Source: RGIG4608 sp045631445 (GTDB taxonomy: Bacteria > Bacillota > Clostridia > Oscillospirales > CAG-272). From it: a stretch of 9,298 bases of DNA. How positions within the stretch are numbered: position 1 is the first letter of the stretch; each line of letters starts with the position of its first letter. Below, one piece after another: positions 1 to 7,319 of the stretch. The position numbers and the translations under genes were made by a program. The notes below the pieces were generated by a model. That model had not been told where the DNA came from and searched no databases. It saw only the letters and a list, made by a program, of their open reading frames with translations. The stretch covers positions 1 through 9,298 of the forward strand of contig JAZQUS010000012.1 of the NCBI GenBank assembly GCA_045631445.1, read 5' to 3'.

Positions 1-10
1 CTACGCATCG

Positions 11-33
11 ACCCCTCTCACCCCCAGAGGGGT
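11..33. other. GC-rich hairpin at left edge
   Basis: An 8-bp perfect stem (ACCCCTCT pairing with AGAGGGGT) encloses a 7-base C-rich loop. No T-run follows on either strand, so this is not a convincing intrinsic terminator. It may be the remnant or end of an upstream unit that lies outside the window. Confidence 0.4.
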
Positions 34-36
34 GAT

Positions 37-65
37 TTGATACACTGTATTTAGCGCTTTATCAT
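37..65 (+). promoter_or_regulatory. Candidate promoter for cysS-gtrA
   Basis: TTGATA (37-42) and TATCAT (60-65) are separated by 17 bases, and each is one mismatch from consensus. It would give a leader of about 185 bases before cysS that contains the dispersed repeat and the hairpin at 190-211. No better-spaced pair was seen closer to the gene, but the call rests on the motifs alone. Confidence 0.4.
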
Positions 66-190
66 ACTAAATGGCTATGCTTTTAGTAGCAAATTAGATT
101 TTTCGAGGTGACGAGAAAAATCATTAGTTCCAATTTATTGGAACAATTTGCGCAGACTTAACTTATCCCAAATGATTTAAAGCTTTTTGC
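54..190 (+). repeat. Dispersed intergenic repeat, left copy
   Basis: This segment recurs in inverted orientation at 9073-9230. The core at 88-153 matches the reverse complement of 9108-9173 at 62 of 66 positions with no gaps. Weaker, gapped similarity extends both ways, from the GCGCTTT at 54 to the TTTTGC near 190. Inside the core is a perfect palindrome, GTTCCAA (127-133) and TTGGAAC (138-144). The stem is identical in both copies, while three of the four mismatches fall in its 4-base loop. A second weaker stem is formed by TTTTTC and GAAAAA around 99-120. No ORF is present. It could be a structured RNA, a REP/MITE-like element or a protein-binding site. Confidence 0.75.
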
Positions 191-211
191 TTCTTTTTCT
201 CGAAAAAGAAG
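190..211. other. 10-bp stem hairpin in cysS leader
   Basis: CTTCTTTTTC (190-199) pairs perfectly with GAAAAAGAAG (202-211) around a very short loop. No T-run follows on the plus strand, so it is not a standard terminator for plus-strand transcription. The region 160-256 has no T-box signature (no GGTACCGCG-like sequence), although cysS genes in this group often carry a T-box. Confidence 0.45.
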
Positions 212-256
212 ATCTTGATTAACTAACTATTAACTAAAATAAAAGAGGTATAAAAA

Positions 257-1702
257 ATGAAGCTTTACAACACAGCTACAAGACTTAGAGAGGAATTTAT
301 TCCAAACGAGCCCGGAAAGGTGAGCATGTATACGTGCGGACCTACGGTTTATCACTTTGCTCACATTGGAAATCTCCGCTCATATATTATGGAGGACGTA
401 CTTGAAAAGTACTTCCGTTACGTTGGATATGACGTAACTCGCGTTATGAATATCACCGACGTTGGACACTTGGCATCCGATGCTGACGAGGGTGAAGATA
501 AGATGCTCAAGGGTGCAAAGAGAGAGAATAAATCCGTTATGGAGATTGCGAAATTCTATACGGATGCTTTCTTTGCCGATTGTGACAAGCTTAATATTAA
601 GACTCCCGACATCGTCGAACCTGCAACGGGTTGCATTGATGAGTTTATCAAGGTGATTGAGGGACTTATCGAAAAGGGATACGCATATCTTGCGGGAGGA
701 AACGTATATTTTGATACATCAAAGCTTGAAAAATACTATATTTTCAACGATTTCAAGGAAGAGGACCTTGCGGTTGGTGTTCGTGAAGGCGTTGAAGAAG
801 ATACAAACAAGAAGAACAAAAACGACTTCGTTCTTTGGTTCACAAAGTCTAAATTTGAGGATCAGGCGCTCAAATGGGACTCCCCTTGGGGTATTGGTTA
901 TCCCGGTTGGCATATTGAATGCTCTTGCATCAGTATGAAGCACCTTGGTGACAAGCTCGACATTCATTGTGGTGGTATCGATAACGCATTCCCCCACCAT
1001 ACAAACGAGATTGCGCAGAGTGAGGCTTATATCGGTCACAAGTGGTGCAACTATTGGTTCCACGTTCTTCACCTTAACACAAATAGTGGCAAGATGAGCA
1101 AGTCAACAGGTGAATTTTTGACAGTTTCTTTGCTTGAATCAAAGGGCTATGACCCTATGGAGTACCGCTTCTTCTGTATGCAGAGCCATTACAGAAAGAA
1201 TCTTGTATTCAGCTATGAAAATCTTGATAACGCAAAGATTGCTTATGGCAAGCTTATAGCAAAAATTGCAACTCTTAAAGAGGACGGTGAGGTTGATGCC
1301 GAGGCATTTGCTACACTTAAGACAAGATTTACAGATGCTATGGACAATGATTTGCTTACATCTTTGGCAGTAACTGCGCTTTATGACGTTCTCAAGGCAA
1401 AGACGAATGATGCAACAAAGCTTGCACTTATTGCCGATTTTGATAGAGTCCTTTCTCTTGACCTTATTGGTCACGCAAACGCACTTCGTCAAAAGATGGA
1501 AGAAGAAGCAAAGAAGGCACTTGCGGCTCCCGAGGGTGTATCCGAAGAGCTTGCTCGTGAGGTTGAAGCACTTATCGTTGAAAGAGCCGAAGCAAAGAAG
1601 TCAAAGAACTACGCTCGTGCAGACGAAATCAGACAGTATCTTGCAGGCAAAGGAATTACTCTTGTTGATAGCTCTGCGGGTACAACCTACAAGCTTTCTT
1701 AA
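257..1702 (+). CDS. cysS: Cysteinyl-tRNA synthetase
   Basis: This cytoplasmic class I aminoacyl-tRNA synthetase charges tRNA-Cys with cysteine using ATP. The 481-residue length is normal for the family. The HIGH-type signature appears as HIGN (residues 36-39) and the KMSKS loop is at 279-283. By comparison with E. coli CysRS, the zinc ligands are Cys27, Cys222, His247 and Glu251. The usual FPHHENE reads FPHHTNE, which changes a residue that is not a zinc ligand. The C-terminal third is helical and ends in the typical tail (R-ADEIRQYLAGKGI-L-D near 457-475). A GAGG ribosome binding site at 245-248 sits 8 bases before the ATG and fixes the start. gtrA follows after 5 bases, so the two are probably co-transcribed. 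The leader holds a dispersed repeat rather than a recognisable T-box. Confidence 0.98.
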   Translation: MKLYNTATRLREEFIPNEPGKVSMYTCGPTVYHFAHIGNLRSYIMEDVLEKYFRYVGYDVTRVMNITDVGHLASDADEGEDKMLKGAKRENKSVMEIAKFYTDAFFADCDKLNIKTPDIVEPATGCIDEFIKVIEGLIEKGYAYLAGGNVYFDTSKLEKYYIFNDFKEEDLAVGVREGVEEDTNKKNKNDFVLWFTKSKFEDQALKWDSPWGIGYPGWHIECSCISMKHLGDKLDIHCGGIDNAFPHHTNEIAQSEAYIGHKWCNYWFHVLHLNTNSGKMSKSTGEFLTVSLLESKGYDPMEYRFFCMQSHYRKNLVFSYENLDNAKIAYGKLIAKIATLKEDGEVDAEAFATLKTRFTDAMDNDLLTSLAVTALYDVLKAKTNDATKLALIADFDRVLSLDLIGHANALRQKMEEEAKKALAAPEGVSEELAREVEALIVERAEAKKSKNYARADEIRQYLAGKGITLVDSSAGTTYKLS

Positions 1703-1707
1703 TAATT

Positions 1708-2190
1708 ATGAAGAATTTATTCAATAAATATCGCGAGATAATTACTTATCTCATCTTTGGTGTGATAACTACCGCGGTTTCAATGGGTGTTTATTTTGCC
1801 ATTTTGCTCTTTGCAGAGCATATTGGTGGGATTTCTCCCGATGCACCAAAATTCAATGCAATTCGTTTTGTGGCGCAAATTTTACAATGGATTGCAGGTG
1901 TTCTTGTGGCGTTCTTCACCAACAAAAAGTGGGTTTTTAATGCAGGCGGAACAACTAAAAAGGAAACTGCGCACGAGCTTTCAAAATTTGCTCTTGGCAG
2001 AGTGGGAACGCTCGGCCTTGATACCGCACTCACCTTTGGCACGGTTTGGATTTTGAACGCAATGAATTATGTTCCGTTTAAATTTATCCTCACTTTTACT
2101 GCGGATTTGTGGTCAAAGATTGTTGCAAGTGTGGTTGTTATCGTTACTAATTATATTATAAGTAAATATCTTGTATTTAAAAAGAAATAA
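1708..2190 (+). CDS. GtrA-family membrane protein
   Basis: This is a 160-residue integral membrane protein with about four transmembrane helices (roughly residues 11-35, 53-71, 95-117 and 131-155) and a basic C-terminus. The pattern YLIFGVITT at the N-terminus, FFTNKKWVF after helix 2 and NYIISKYLVFKKK at the end is characteristic of the GtrA/polyprenyl-phosphate-sugar flippase-like family. Characterised members help move lipid-linked sugars across the membrane for cell-surface polysaccharide modification; the substrate here is unknown. The ATG is 5 bases after the cysS stop and has no visible Shine-Dalgarno sequence, so translation probably depends on ribosomes finishing cysS. No glycosyltransferase gene, a common neighbour of gtrA, is present in the window. 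A strong terminator follows 2 bases after the stop. Confidence 0.9.
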   Translation: MKNLFNKYREIITYLIFGVITTAVSMGVYFAILLFAEHIGGISPDAPKFNAIRFVAQILQWIAGVLVAFFTNKKWVFNAGGTTKKETAHELSKFALGRVGTLGLDTALTFGTVWILNAMNYVPFKFILTFTADLWSKIVASVVVIVTNYIISKYLVFKKK

Positions 2191-2191
2191 T

Positions 2192-2223
2192 AAAAATCGG
2201 TGGAATTACCTCCACCGATTTTT
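2192..2223. terminator. Bidirectional intrinsic terminator
   Basis: A 13-bp perfect stem (2192-2204 with 2211-2223) has the core TCGGTGGA/TCCACCGA, a 6-base loop, an A5 run on one side and a T5 run on the other. It can end both the cysS-gtrA transcript (plus) and the trkA-trkH-acyltransferase transcript (minus), whose last stop codon begins at 2227. Confidence 0.93.
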
Positions 2224-2224
2224 A

Positions 2225-3184
2225 TTATGCTAATTGTTTATTTTGTTGTCTTTGCTTTGCTATGTAATTAACTATTCTGTTTATAACAAACATAGCAACG
2301 ATACAAACACAGAACAAAGGGAACTGGTCTTTAGTATTATCACTTACGCCGTAATGATGTATCAAAATTGGGCATTGAGCTAGATAAATAAATATGCTAA
2401 TTTCACCGAGCAAATTCAAGAATTTACTACGAACGGGAAGTCCCAATGCAAAATACAAAAGTAATGGACAAACGATGCAGGTGAATAAATATGCCTTCCA
2501 AAGCGCATATTCGGGAAGATATGCTAAATAAATAAAGACAAGCGCGGTAATTGTAAATCCAACAGTATTTACAACTATGCTCAGTTTTTTTGCTTTTACT
2601 TCATCATTTAATCTCGTTTTGATTTGTGGGATTTGAGAAACAAGCATACCTAAAGCCAACATTGCGGGGCCTCTGAATACATGACCGAATTGTTTTGCAA
2701 AGCTTTTAGACATAAACAACACGAGTGACATTGATATACAGATGATTATCACGCAGGCAAGATTGAAAAACGAACGACGTTTAATCAATTTTAAAAGAAT
2801 GTAGAATACGGTTAGATATACGAACTGAGCTACAAAGAACCACAAAAAGCTCAAGGGCCAGTTGAAACCGCCAAAGTCCAATTCGAAATATAGATTACAG
2901 AAAAGTATCGACGATGCGGCAATTATAAGAGGGACGATGAAGCTCTTTGTTCTGCCCCAAAATATATGGTGGATACCTTCTAAAAATGGTTTTTCTTCAT
3001 ATTTCTTAATTGATTGCAAGAAGAAAAGACCTGAAACCATGAAGAAAAAGTCAACCGAGATATTTACGCCGTCGAACTTGTCCGACAAAATCGGGAAAAA
3101 GCCGTGATAATAGGCAACCCATATCGAGCATAAAAATCTAAATAATTCAACAATACCATTTTTGTTTGATTTTGTTTTTACCAT
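2225..3184 (-). CDS. Membrane acyltransferase (acyltransferase-3 family)
   Basis: A 319-residue multi-spanning membrane protein of the Acyl_transf_3 family. Members usually transfer acetyl or other acyl groups to surface glycans or lipids; the acceptor here cannot be deduced. The N-terminal signature is NGIVELFRFL followed by the conserved His27 (AYYHG) and the segment SVDFFFMVSGLFF (43-55), which matches the family's FF-LSG motif. About ten hydrophobic segments follow, ending in a basic tail. The start is the ATG at 3184: GGAGG at 3190-3194 lies 5 bases upstream. An in-frame TTG at 3196 overlaps that ribosome binding site and is unlikely to be the start. The gene begins 18 bases after trkH and is the last gene of that operon. 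A functional link to potassium transport is not evident. Confidence 0.9.
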   Translation of the reverse strand: MVKTKSNKNGIVELFRFLCSIWVAYYHGFFPILSDKFDGVNISVDFFFMVSGLFFLQSIKKYEEKPFLEGIHHIFWGRTKSFIVPLIIAASSILFCNLYFELDFGGFNWPLSFLWFFVAQFVYLTVFYILLKLIKRRSFFNLACVIIICISMSLVLFMSKSFAKQFGHVFRGPAMLALGMLVSQIPQIKTRLNDEVKAKKLSIVVNTVGFTITALVFIYLAYLPEYALWKAYLFTCIVCPLLLYFALGLPVRSKFLNLLGEISIFIYLAQCPILIHHYGVSDNTKDQFPLFCVCIVAMFVINRIVNYIAKQRQQNKQLA

Positions 3185-3202
3185 AACTGCCTCCAATATT
3201 GA

Positions 3203-4648
3203 TTATCTTTTTGTCCAAGTGGAAGGGTTGAGTGCTATGAGAAGGGGGTATATTTCAAGACGTCCGAAGAGCATTGCAAAAGAGAGTATTAATTTGGAAA
3301 AAATGCTGTAATCCGCATAGCTTCCCATAGGTCCAACCGCGCCAATTCCGGGACCTATATTATTAAAGCAGCTAAGAGCGGCAGAAAATGTAGTTTCAAA
3401 ATTAAATGGTTCAAATGATATGAACAATACCGTAGCCATAAACAGTATTACGTAGACTGCAAGATAGGCATTTACACCGTTGAGCGTCACCTTGTCTATG
3501 ATTTTTCCCTCAAATTTAACCGCGGATACGGAACGAGGATTGATCATACGTTTTAATTCTTGTTTTATGGATTTGAATATCATCACTAAACGTGTTATTT
3601 TAAATCCGCCTCCCGTTGATCCTGCGCACGCACCTACAAACATAAGGCAAAGAAGCACGGTTTTAGAAAAGGTTGGCCAAAGATTGAAATCTACGGTTGA
3701 ATAACCGGTTGTGGTTATGATTGAAGAAACCTGGAACGCGGATGCTCTCAAGGCATCTGAAAAGGTATCAAAATATGGGAATATATTAGCGCAAATAAGG
3801 GCGGTTGCTACAAATGTGACACCAAAGTAAGCCCAAAATTCAGTGCTTTTAAAAACTGAACGAACCTTTTTCATAAGTATGAGATAATAGAGATTAAAGT
3901 TCACACCGAAAAGGAACATAAATACGGTTATGACCCACTGAATATAGGGGGAATATGACGAAATGCTATCCGCTTTAATTCCAAATCCACCTGTACCTGC
4001 AGTACCGAAGGAATGAACCACACTGTCAAATAGAGGCATTCCGCCTGCTAATAAAAACAGTATTTCGATTATTGTCATTACGAAATAAATTATGTAGAGA
4101 ATTCTCGCTGTTTCTCTTGCTCTCGGCACAATTTTGCCAACTATAGGACCGGGCATTTCTGCGCGCATAATATGGATTGAACGGTCAGAAATGGAGGGAA
4201 GTATTGCCATTATAAACACAAGTACTCCCATACCGCCAACCCAGTGCGTAAAGCTACGCCAGAAGAGTCCACCGCGTGAAAGAACTTCCACATCACGCAA
4301 AATTGATGCACCCGTTGTTGTGAATCCACTGATGGTTTCAAATAATGCATCAATATAAGAGGGAATATCACCACTCAAAACAAAGGGAACGGCACCTATG
4401 ATGGACATTATTATCCAGCCAAATGCAACGATAATGAAGCCCTCTTTGGCATAGATGACTTTATTTTCGGTTTTAAATACTGTATGTAGCACAGTACCAA
4501 CAATTAATGCAATTCCGATTGACACCAAAAATGATGCCGCAACCTTGATTTCACCGTAAATGAAAGCAACAATTAAGGGAAAGAGCATTAATACCGCCTC
4601 AGAAAGCGTTAGCTTGCCGAGAGTGGAGAAGACCATTTTTCTATTCAT
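3203..4648 (-). CDS. trkH: TrkH/KtrB-family potassium channel subunit
   Basis: A 481-residue membrane subunit of a Trk-type potassium uptake system. It shows the four-fold pore repeat of the TrkH/KtrB superfamily, with selectivity-filter segments TTTGAS (110-115), TAGTGGFG (216-223), TTTGYS (312-317) and NNIGPGIG (429-436). Each carries the conserved filter glycine. HWVGGMG (135-141) and GSTGGGFK (343-350) are further family signatures. Length and two extra N-terminal helices fit TrkH better than the shorter KtrB. The ATG at 4648 is preceded by a GGGGG Shine-Dalgarno that overlaps the trkA stop codon (11-base gap), so the two genes are probably translationally coupled. The TrkA protein encoded just upstream is the expected cytosolic gating partner. 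Confidence 0.96.
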   Translation of the reverse strand: MNRKMVFSTLGKLTLSEAVLMLFPLIVAFIYGEIKVAASFLVSIGIALIVGTVLHTVFKTENKVIYAKEGFIIVAFGWIIMSIIGAVPFVLSGDIPSYIDALFETISGFTTTGASILRDVEVLSRGGLFWRSFTHWVGGMGVLVFIMAILPSISDRSIHIMRAEMPGPIVGKIVPRARETARILYIIYFVMTIIEILFLLAGGMPLFDSVVHSFGTAGTGGFGIKADSISSYSPYIQWVITVFMFLFGVNFNLYYLILMKKVRSVFKSTEFWAYFGVTFVATALICANIFPYFDTFSDALRASAFQVSSIITTTGYSTVDFNLWPTFSKTVLLCLMFVGACAGSTGGGFKITRLVMIFKSIKQELKRMINPRSVSAVKFEGKIIDKVTLNGVNAYLAVYVILFMATVLFISFEPFNFETTFSAALSCFNNIGPGIGAVGPMGSYADYSIFSKLILSFAMLFGRLEIYPLLIALNPSTWTKR

Positions 4649-4659
4649 GAGTCTACCCC

Positions 4660-6018
4660 CTATCTGAGAATTTCCTCAAGGTCGTTAAGGCGTTGCTCTG
4701 CGGAAATAACTATTACTCTATCTCCAGGAAGAATCATATCGTTACCTGAGGGAATGATTATCTGCTCATCGCGAGTTATTCCCGCGATAAGAATATTTGG
4801 TTTTAATTTAATATCCTTAAATGGAATTCCGATAACCTCTGAATTTTCAGCAACGTTGAATTCAAGGGCTTCCGCCTTGCCGTCCATTAATTTATATAGA
4901 GTTTCAACATTTGAACCCTTTGTGTTTTCAAGCGCGCGCGCAAATCTAACGATAACATTCGTGCTCAAATGTGATGGGGTTACTATGGTTTCTACGCCAA
5001 GCTTGTCTGCCATGGTGAGAAGCTCTTCGCGGTTTATTTTTGCAACAACCTTTGGGACATTTTGCATTGAAGCAAATATTGAAAGCATAATATTCTGCTC
5101 GTCCATACCTGTGAGTGAAACAAATGCATCCATATTAGCAATTCCTTCCTCTAAAAGAAGCTCTTGCTGTGCACCGTCACCGTTTATGATAACTGCTTCG
5201 GGAATTTCGGATGCCAAAAACTCACATGTTTCAAGTTTCTTTTCTATGATTTTAACATCAACACCAAGGGAGATGAGTTTTTTAGCAAGGTAATATGAGG
5301 GTTTGCCACCGCCCAAAATCATAACGCTCTTAGCTTGCTTGCGAAGAAGTCCAAGCATAGATAGGAGCTTTTTGGTTTCTCCGTGCTCTGCAACAAGACC
5401 GATTCTATCACCCGCCTCAAGTTCAAATCGACCATCGGGAATGAAGACCTGATTGTTTCTTTGTACCATACTAATAAGATATTTTGCGCGGTATTTTTCT
5501 CTCATTTTGATAAGATTCATACCATTGAGCGCACTATCCTTAGGCAGAATTATTTCTACCATTTCGATGTTTCTGCGTGAAAAACGTTCAACCTTAACTG
5601 CTGAGGGCAGTTGAAGAATATTGTTGATTTCCTCTGCAATAAGAAGCTCTGGATTGATTGACATTGAAATATTCAGATGCTGGCGCAAAAATGCGAGTCC
5701 TTCGTCGTTATAGTCGGGATGGCGAATTCTTGCAACTGAATACTTTGCTCCGAGATTTCGCGCAAGGTGACATGTTAGCATATTAACTTCATCGGAATCC
5801 GTAAGTGAAACGAGCAAATCTGCGTTTGATACGTCTGCTTCCATAAGCGTATCGCAGTCCACAGCGTTGCCACAAACGCCTATAACATCATAAGCATCGG
5901 CGGTTTCGTTAAGAATTTGTGTATTTTTATCAATTATTGTAAGGTCGTGTCCTTCTGCGGTGAGACTTGAAATCATAGATTTACCGATTTTGCCACATCC
6001 TACTATAATAATTTTCAT
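4660..6018 (-). CDS. trkA: Trk system regulatory subunit TrkA
   Basis: A 452-residue cytosolic, nucleotide-binding gating subunit for TrkH. It has the usual double arrangement RCK_N-RCK_C-RCK_N-RCK_C. The first Rossmann motif is GCGKIG (7-12), with the acidic residue at the end of strand 2 (Asp30) that normally holds the ribose. The second is GGGKPS (236-241), where the usual final glycine is serine and the preceding residue is proline, so its nucleotide binding may differ. RCK_C domains cover roughly 140-222 and 370-452. In several Firmicutes, RCK_C domains of potassium transporters bind c-di-AMP; that is family knowledge, not something shown here. AAAGGAG lies just before the ATG. The 5' leader is only about 40 bases, too short for a ydaO-type riboswitch. 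It is the first gene of the operon with trkH and an acyltransferase. Confidence 0.96.
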   Translation of the reverse strand: MKIIIVGCGKIGKSMISSLTAEGHDLTIIDKNTQILNETADAYDVIGVCGNAVDCDTLMEADVSNADLLVSLTDSDEVNMLTCHLARNLGAKYSVARIRHPDYNDEGLAFLRQHLNISMSINPELLIAEEINNILQLPSAVKVERFSRRNIEMVEIILPKDSALNGMNLIKMREKYRAKYLISMVQRNNQVFIPDGRFELEAGDRIGLVAEHGETKKLLSMLGLLRKQAKSVMILGGGKPSYYLAKKLISLGVDVKIIEKKLETCEFLASEIPEAVIINGDGAQQELLLEEGIANMDAFVSLTGMDEQNIMLSIFASMQNVPKVVAKINREELLTMADKLGVETIVTPSHLSTNVIVRFARALENTKGSNVETLYKLMDGKAEALEFNVAENSEVIGIPFKDIKLKPNILIAGITRDEQIIIPSGNDMILPGDRVIVISAEQRLNDLEEILR

Positions 6019-6066
6019 ATATTCTCCTTTCTTCGCAAAGAGCGAGAAAAAATCACTATTAATATG

Positions 6067-6095
6067 ATTATATCACAAAATATAGTAAAATGCAA
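6067..6095 (-). promoter_or_regulatory. Promoter of trkA-trkH operon
   Basis: Read on the minus strand: -35 TTGCAT (6095-6090), a 17-base spacer, and -10 TATAAT (6072-6067) with an extended TGA in front. Transcription should begin near 6060, giving a leader of about 40 bases. Confidence 0.85.
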
Positions 6096-6104
6096 GAGAA
6101 AAAG

Positions 6105-6130
6105 AAAAATCCCGAGTTTTCGGGATTTTT
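6105..6130 (-). terminator. Terminator of mgtC-like gene
   Basis: A 10-bp stem (AAAAATCCCG 6105-6114, CGGGATTTTT 6121-6130) with a 6-base loop, followed on the minus strand by a long T-rich run. It lies 17 bases after the mgtC-like stop and directly upstream of the trkA promoter, insulating the two units. Confidence 0.9.
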
Positions 6131-6147
6131 GAGATGTTGATTGTTAA

Positions 6148-6840
6148 TTAAAGTGCGGTCCACGAAACACCGGTTACAAATTCTGAGTCACTAAGCTGTT
6201 GAAGTACGTTTGTTTCCTTGATTGTGTGGCGGATATTAAAGCTCAATTTATAGTGATTGGTTTCCCCTGATTTTATGAGCTTAATAGTATAGGGATCTGA
6301 ATTGATTATTGCGGAGAGGGGATTTATAGCATCGTTTATGCTAAGGTTTTTAGGGAGCTCGAGTTCCACATCGATAGAATAGTGAGTTTCGATTTTTGCA
6401 GAGGGAACTGCCAAAAGAAGTTGGATAAGTATGATGAGAACGGTAGCAAAAACTGTAAGGATGTAAAGACCTGCACCTGCAGCCATACCAACACCGGCTG
6501 TTGCCCAGATACCTGTTGCGGTTGTGAGCCCCTTAACAGAAGCACCTCGAACAAAAATTACACCTGCACAAAGGAATGAAACACCTGTTACGATATTGGA
6601 TGCTATGCGAGAAGCATCCGCGCGATATTCGGGTGTTAAATTGAGATCTCCAAAACCAAATTGAGATACCATCATAAAAAGGGCAGCTCCTAAGGCGAGA
6701 ATAATGTGGGTTTTAATGCCCGCGTCTTTTCGTCTTATGCTTCGTTCAAGACCGATAATTGCACCGCAGAAGCACGCAAACAAAAGACGAATGAAATGCT
6801 CGCCGTGTTCTTGAATTATGTTAATGAAAAATTCTTTCAT
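6148..6840 (-). CDS. MgtC/SapB-family membrane protein
   Basis: A 230-residue protein. Its N-terminal hydrophobic MgtC domain shows the family signatures GAIIGLER (26-33), AGIKTHIILALGAAL (40-54), DASRIASNIVTGVSFLCAGVIF (75-96) and KGLTTATGIWATAG (103-116). A soluble C-terminal part (about 150-230) looks like the small regulatory domain of the longer MgtC proteins. MgtC is linked to survival at low magnesium and, in pathogens, to modulation of F-type ATP synthase; the many non-pathogen homologues are poorly characterised, so no substrate is assigned. The ATG at 6840 is preceded by GGAGG (6846-6850); the in-frame TTG at 6852 overlaps that site and is rejected as the start. The gene is monocistronic. 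Its leader of about 20 bases is too short for a magnesium riboswitch. Confidence 0.93.
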   Translation of the reverse strand: MKEFFINIIQEHGEHFIRLLFACFCGAIIGLERSIRRKDAGIKTHIILALGAALFMMVSQFGFGDLNLTPEYRADASRIASNIVTGVSFLCAGVIFVRGASVKGLTTATGIWATAGVGMAAGAGLYILTVFATVLIILIQLLLAVPSAKIETHYSIDVELELPKNLSINDAINPLSAIINSDPYTIKLIKSGETNHYKLSFNIRHTIKETNVLQQLSDSEFVTGVSWTAL

Positions 6841-6867
6841 AAGTACCTCCAAAATATATTAGAATAC

Positions 6868-6896
6868 ATTATATCATATATTTATTCAAAAAGCAA
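6868..6896 (-). promoter_or_regulatory. Promoter of mgtC-like gene
   Basis: Minus strand: TTGCTT (6896-6891), a 17-base spacer and TATAAT (6873-6868) with an extended TGA just before it. The expected start is near 6861, about 20 bases before the ATG. Confidence 0.8.
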
Positions 6897-6972
6897 TAGA
6901 AATATATGCAAATTCAACAAAAAAGCAATAAAAATTTTTTGAAAATGGTGGAAATTGCTTTTAAAACAGAAA

Positions 6973-7007
6973 AACAAAAGACCAACCCAGAGGGTCGGTC
7001 TTTTGTT
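6973..7007 (-). terminator. Second terminator downstream of tRNA-Thr/Tyr
   Basis: An 11-bp stem (6973-6983 with 6997-7007, core CAAAAGACC/GGTCTTTTG) plus an inner CCC/GGG pair. On the minus strand the 3' side runs into a T-rich tail; on the plus strand there is none. It probably backs up the terminator at 7067-7099 and protects the mgtC-like promoter from read-through. Confidence 0.75.
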
Positions 7008-7066
7008 GGAAAACTATGAAAAAAGGATTTATGAAAAAACTCACGCATGCAATATTAAATATCCGT

Positions 7067-7099
7067 GAAAAAAGCACTTTATAAAAAAGTGCTTTTTTC
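7067..7099 (-). terminator. Terminator of tRNA-Thr/tRNA-Tyr unit
   Basis: A 14-bp stem (7067-7080 with 7086-7099, core GCAC/GTGC) around a 5-base loop, with T6 on the minus strand. It starts on the base right after the CCA end of tRNA-Tyr. Confidence 0.88.
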
Positions 7100-7184
7100 T
7101 GGTGGGGGATGGTGGATTCGGACCACCGAAGTCAGTGACAACAGATTTACAGTCTGCCCCCTTTGGCCGCTCGGGAAATCCCCC
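7100..7184 (-). tRNA. tRNA-Tyr (GUA)
   Basis: Class II tRNA with a long variable arm. The acceptor stem GGGGGAT/ATCCCCC pairs fully, the discriminator is A and CCA is encoded (7102-7100). The anticodon is GTA (complement of 7148-7150) in a seven-base loop, and the T-arm contains GGTCCGAATCC. It lies 7 bases after tRNA-Thr in the same transcript. Confidence 0.97.
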
Positions 7185-7191
7185 AAAAAAA

Positions 7192-7266
7192 TGGAGCTGG
7201 TGATCGGAGTCGAACCAACAACCTGCTGATTACAAATCAGCTGCTCTGCCATTGAGCCACACCAGC
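7192..7266 (-). tRNA. tRNA-Thr (UGU)
   Basis: The acceptor GCTGGTG/CACCAGC pairs fully, the discriminator is T and CCA is encoded (7194-7192). The anticodon is TGT (complement of 7232-7234) between the arms GCTGA and TCAGC. The T-loop contains GGTTCGACTCC. It is the first gene of the Thr-Tyr unit and begins about 25 bases after its -10 box. Confidence 0.97.
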
Positions 7267-7290
7267 ATTTCATTTTTACGGAACGTTGAT

Positions 7291-7319
7291 ATTATAGCAC
7301 AAGGAAATGCAAATGTCAA
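7291..7319 (-). promoter_or_regulatory. Promoter of tRNA-Thr/tRNA-Tyr
   Basis: Minus strand: perfect consensus TTGACA (7319-7314), a 17-base spacer and TATAAT (7296-7291), with an extended TGC before the -10. The -35 is fused to an A6-containing block that looks like an UP element. Such full consensus fits a highly expressed stable-RNA promoter. Confidence 0.93.

Noticed and set aside
160..256. Possible T-box riboswitch before cysS
   Set aside because: No T-box consensus word or matching terminator/antiterminator pair is visible; only a hairpin without a T-run.
6019..6066. Possible c-di-AMP or other riboswitch before trkA
   Set aside because: The leader from the mapped promoter motif to the ATG is only about 40 bases and holds only a weak stem (TCGC/GCGA).
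6382..6579. Cysteine-rich plus-strand ORF of 65 residues resembling a metal-binding peptide
   Set aside because: It is antisense to the conserved core of the mgtC-like gene and has no ribosome binding site. The cysteines are a by-product of the opposite strand's codons. The same applies to the Cys-rich ORF at 1139-1492, antisense to cysS.
7031..7084. 17-residue plus-strand ORF (MKKLTHAILNIREKSTL) after AAAAGGA, ending in a hairpin
   Set aside because: It has a plausible ribosome binding site, but the only upstream promoter-like pair is weak and the ORF runs into the minus-strand tRNA terminator. Conservation would be needed to take it seriously.
7079..7273. 64-residue minus-strand ORF over the Thr and Tyr tRNAs
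   Set aside because: It is read straight through two well-formed tRNA genes and has no coding features.
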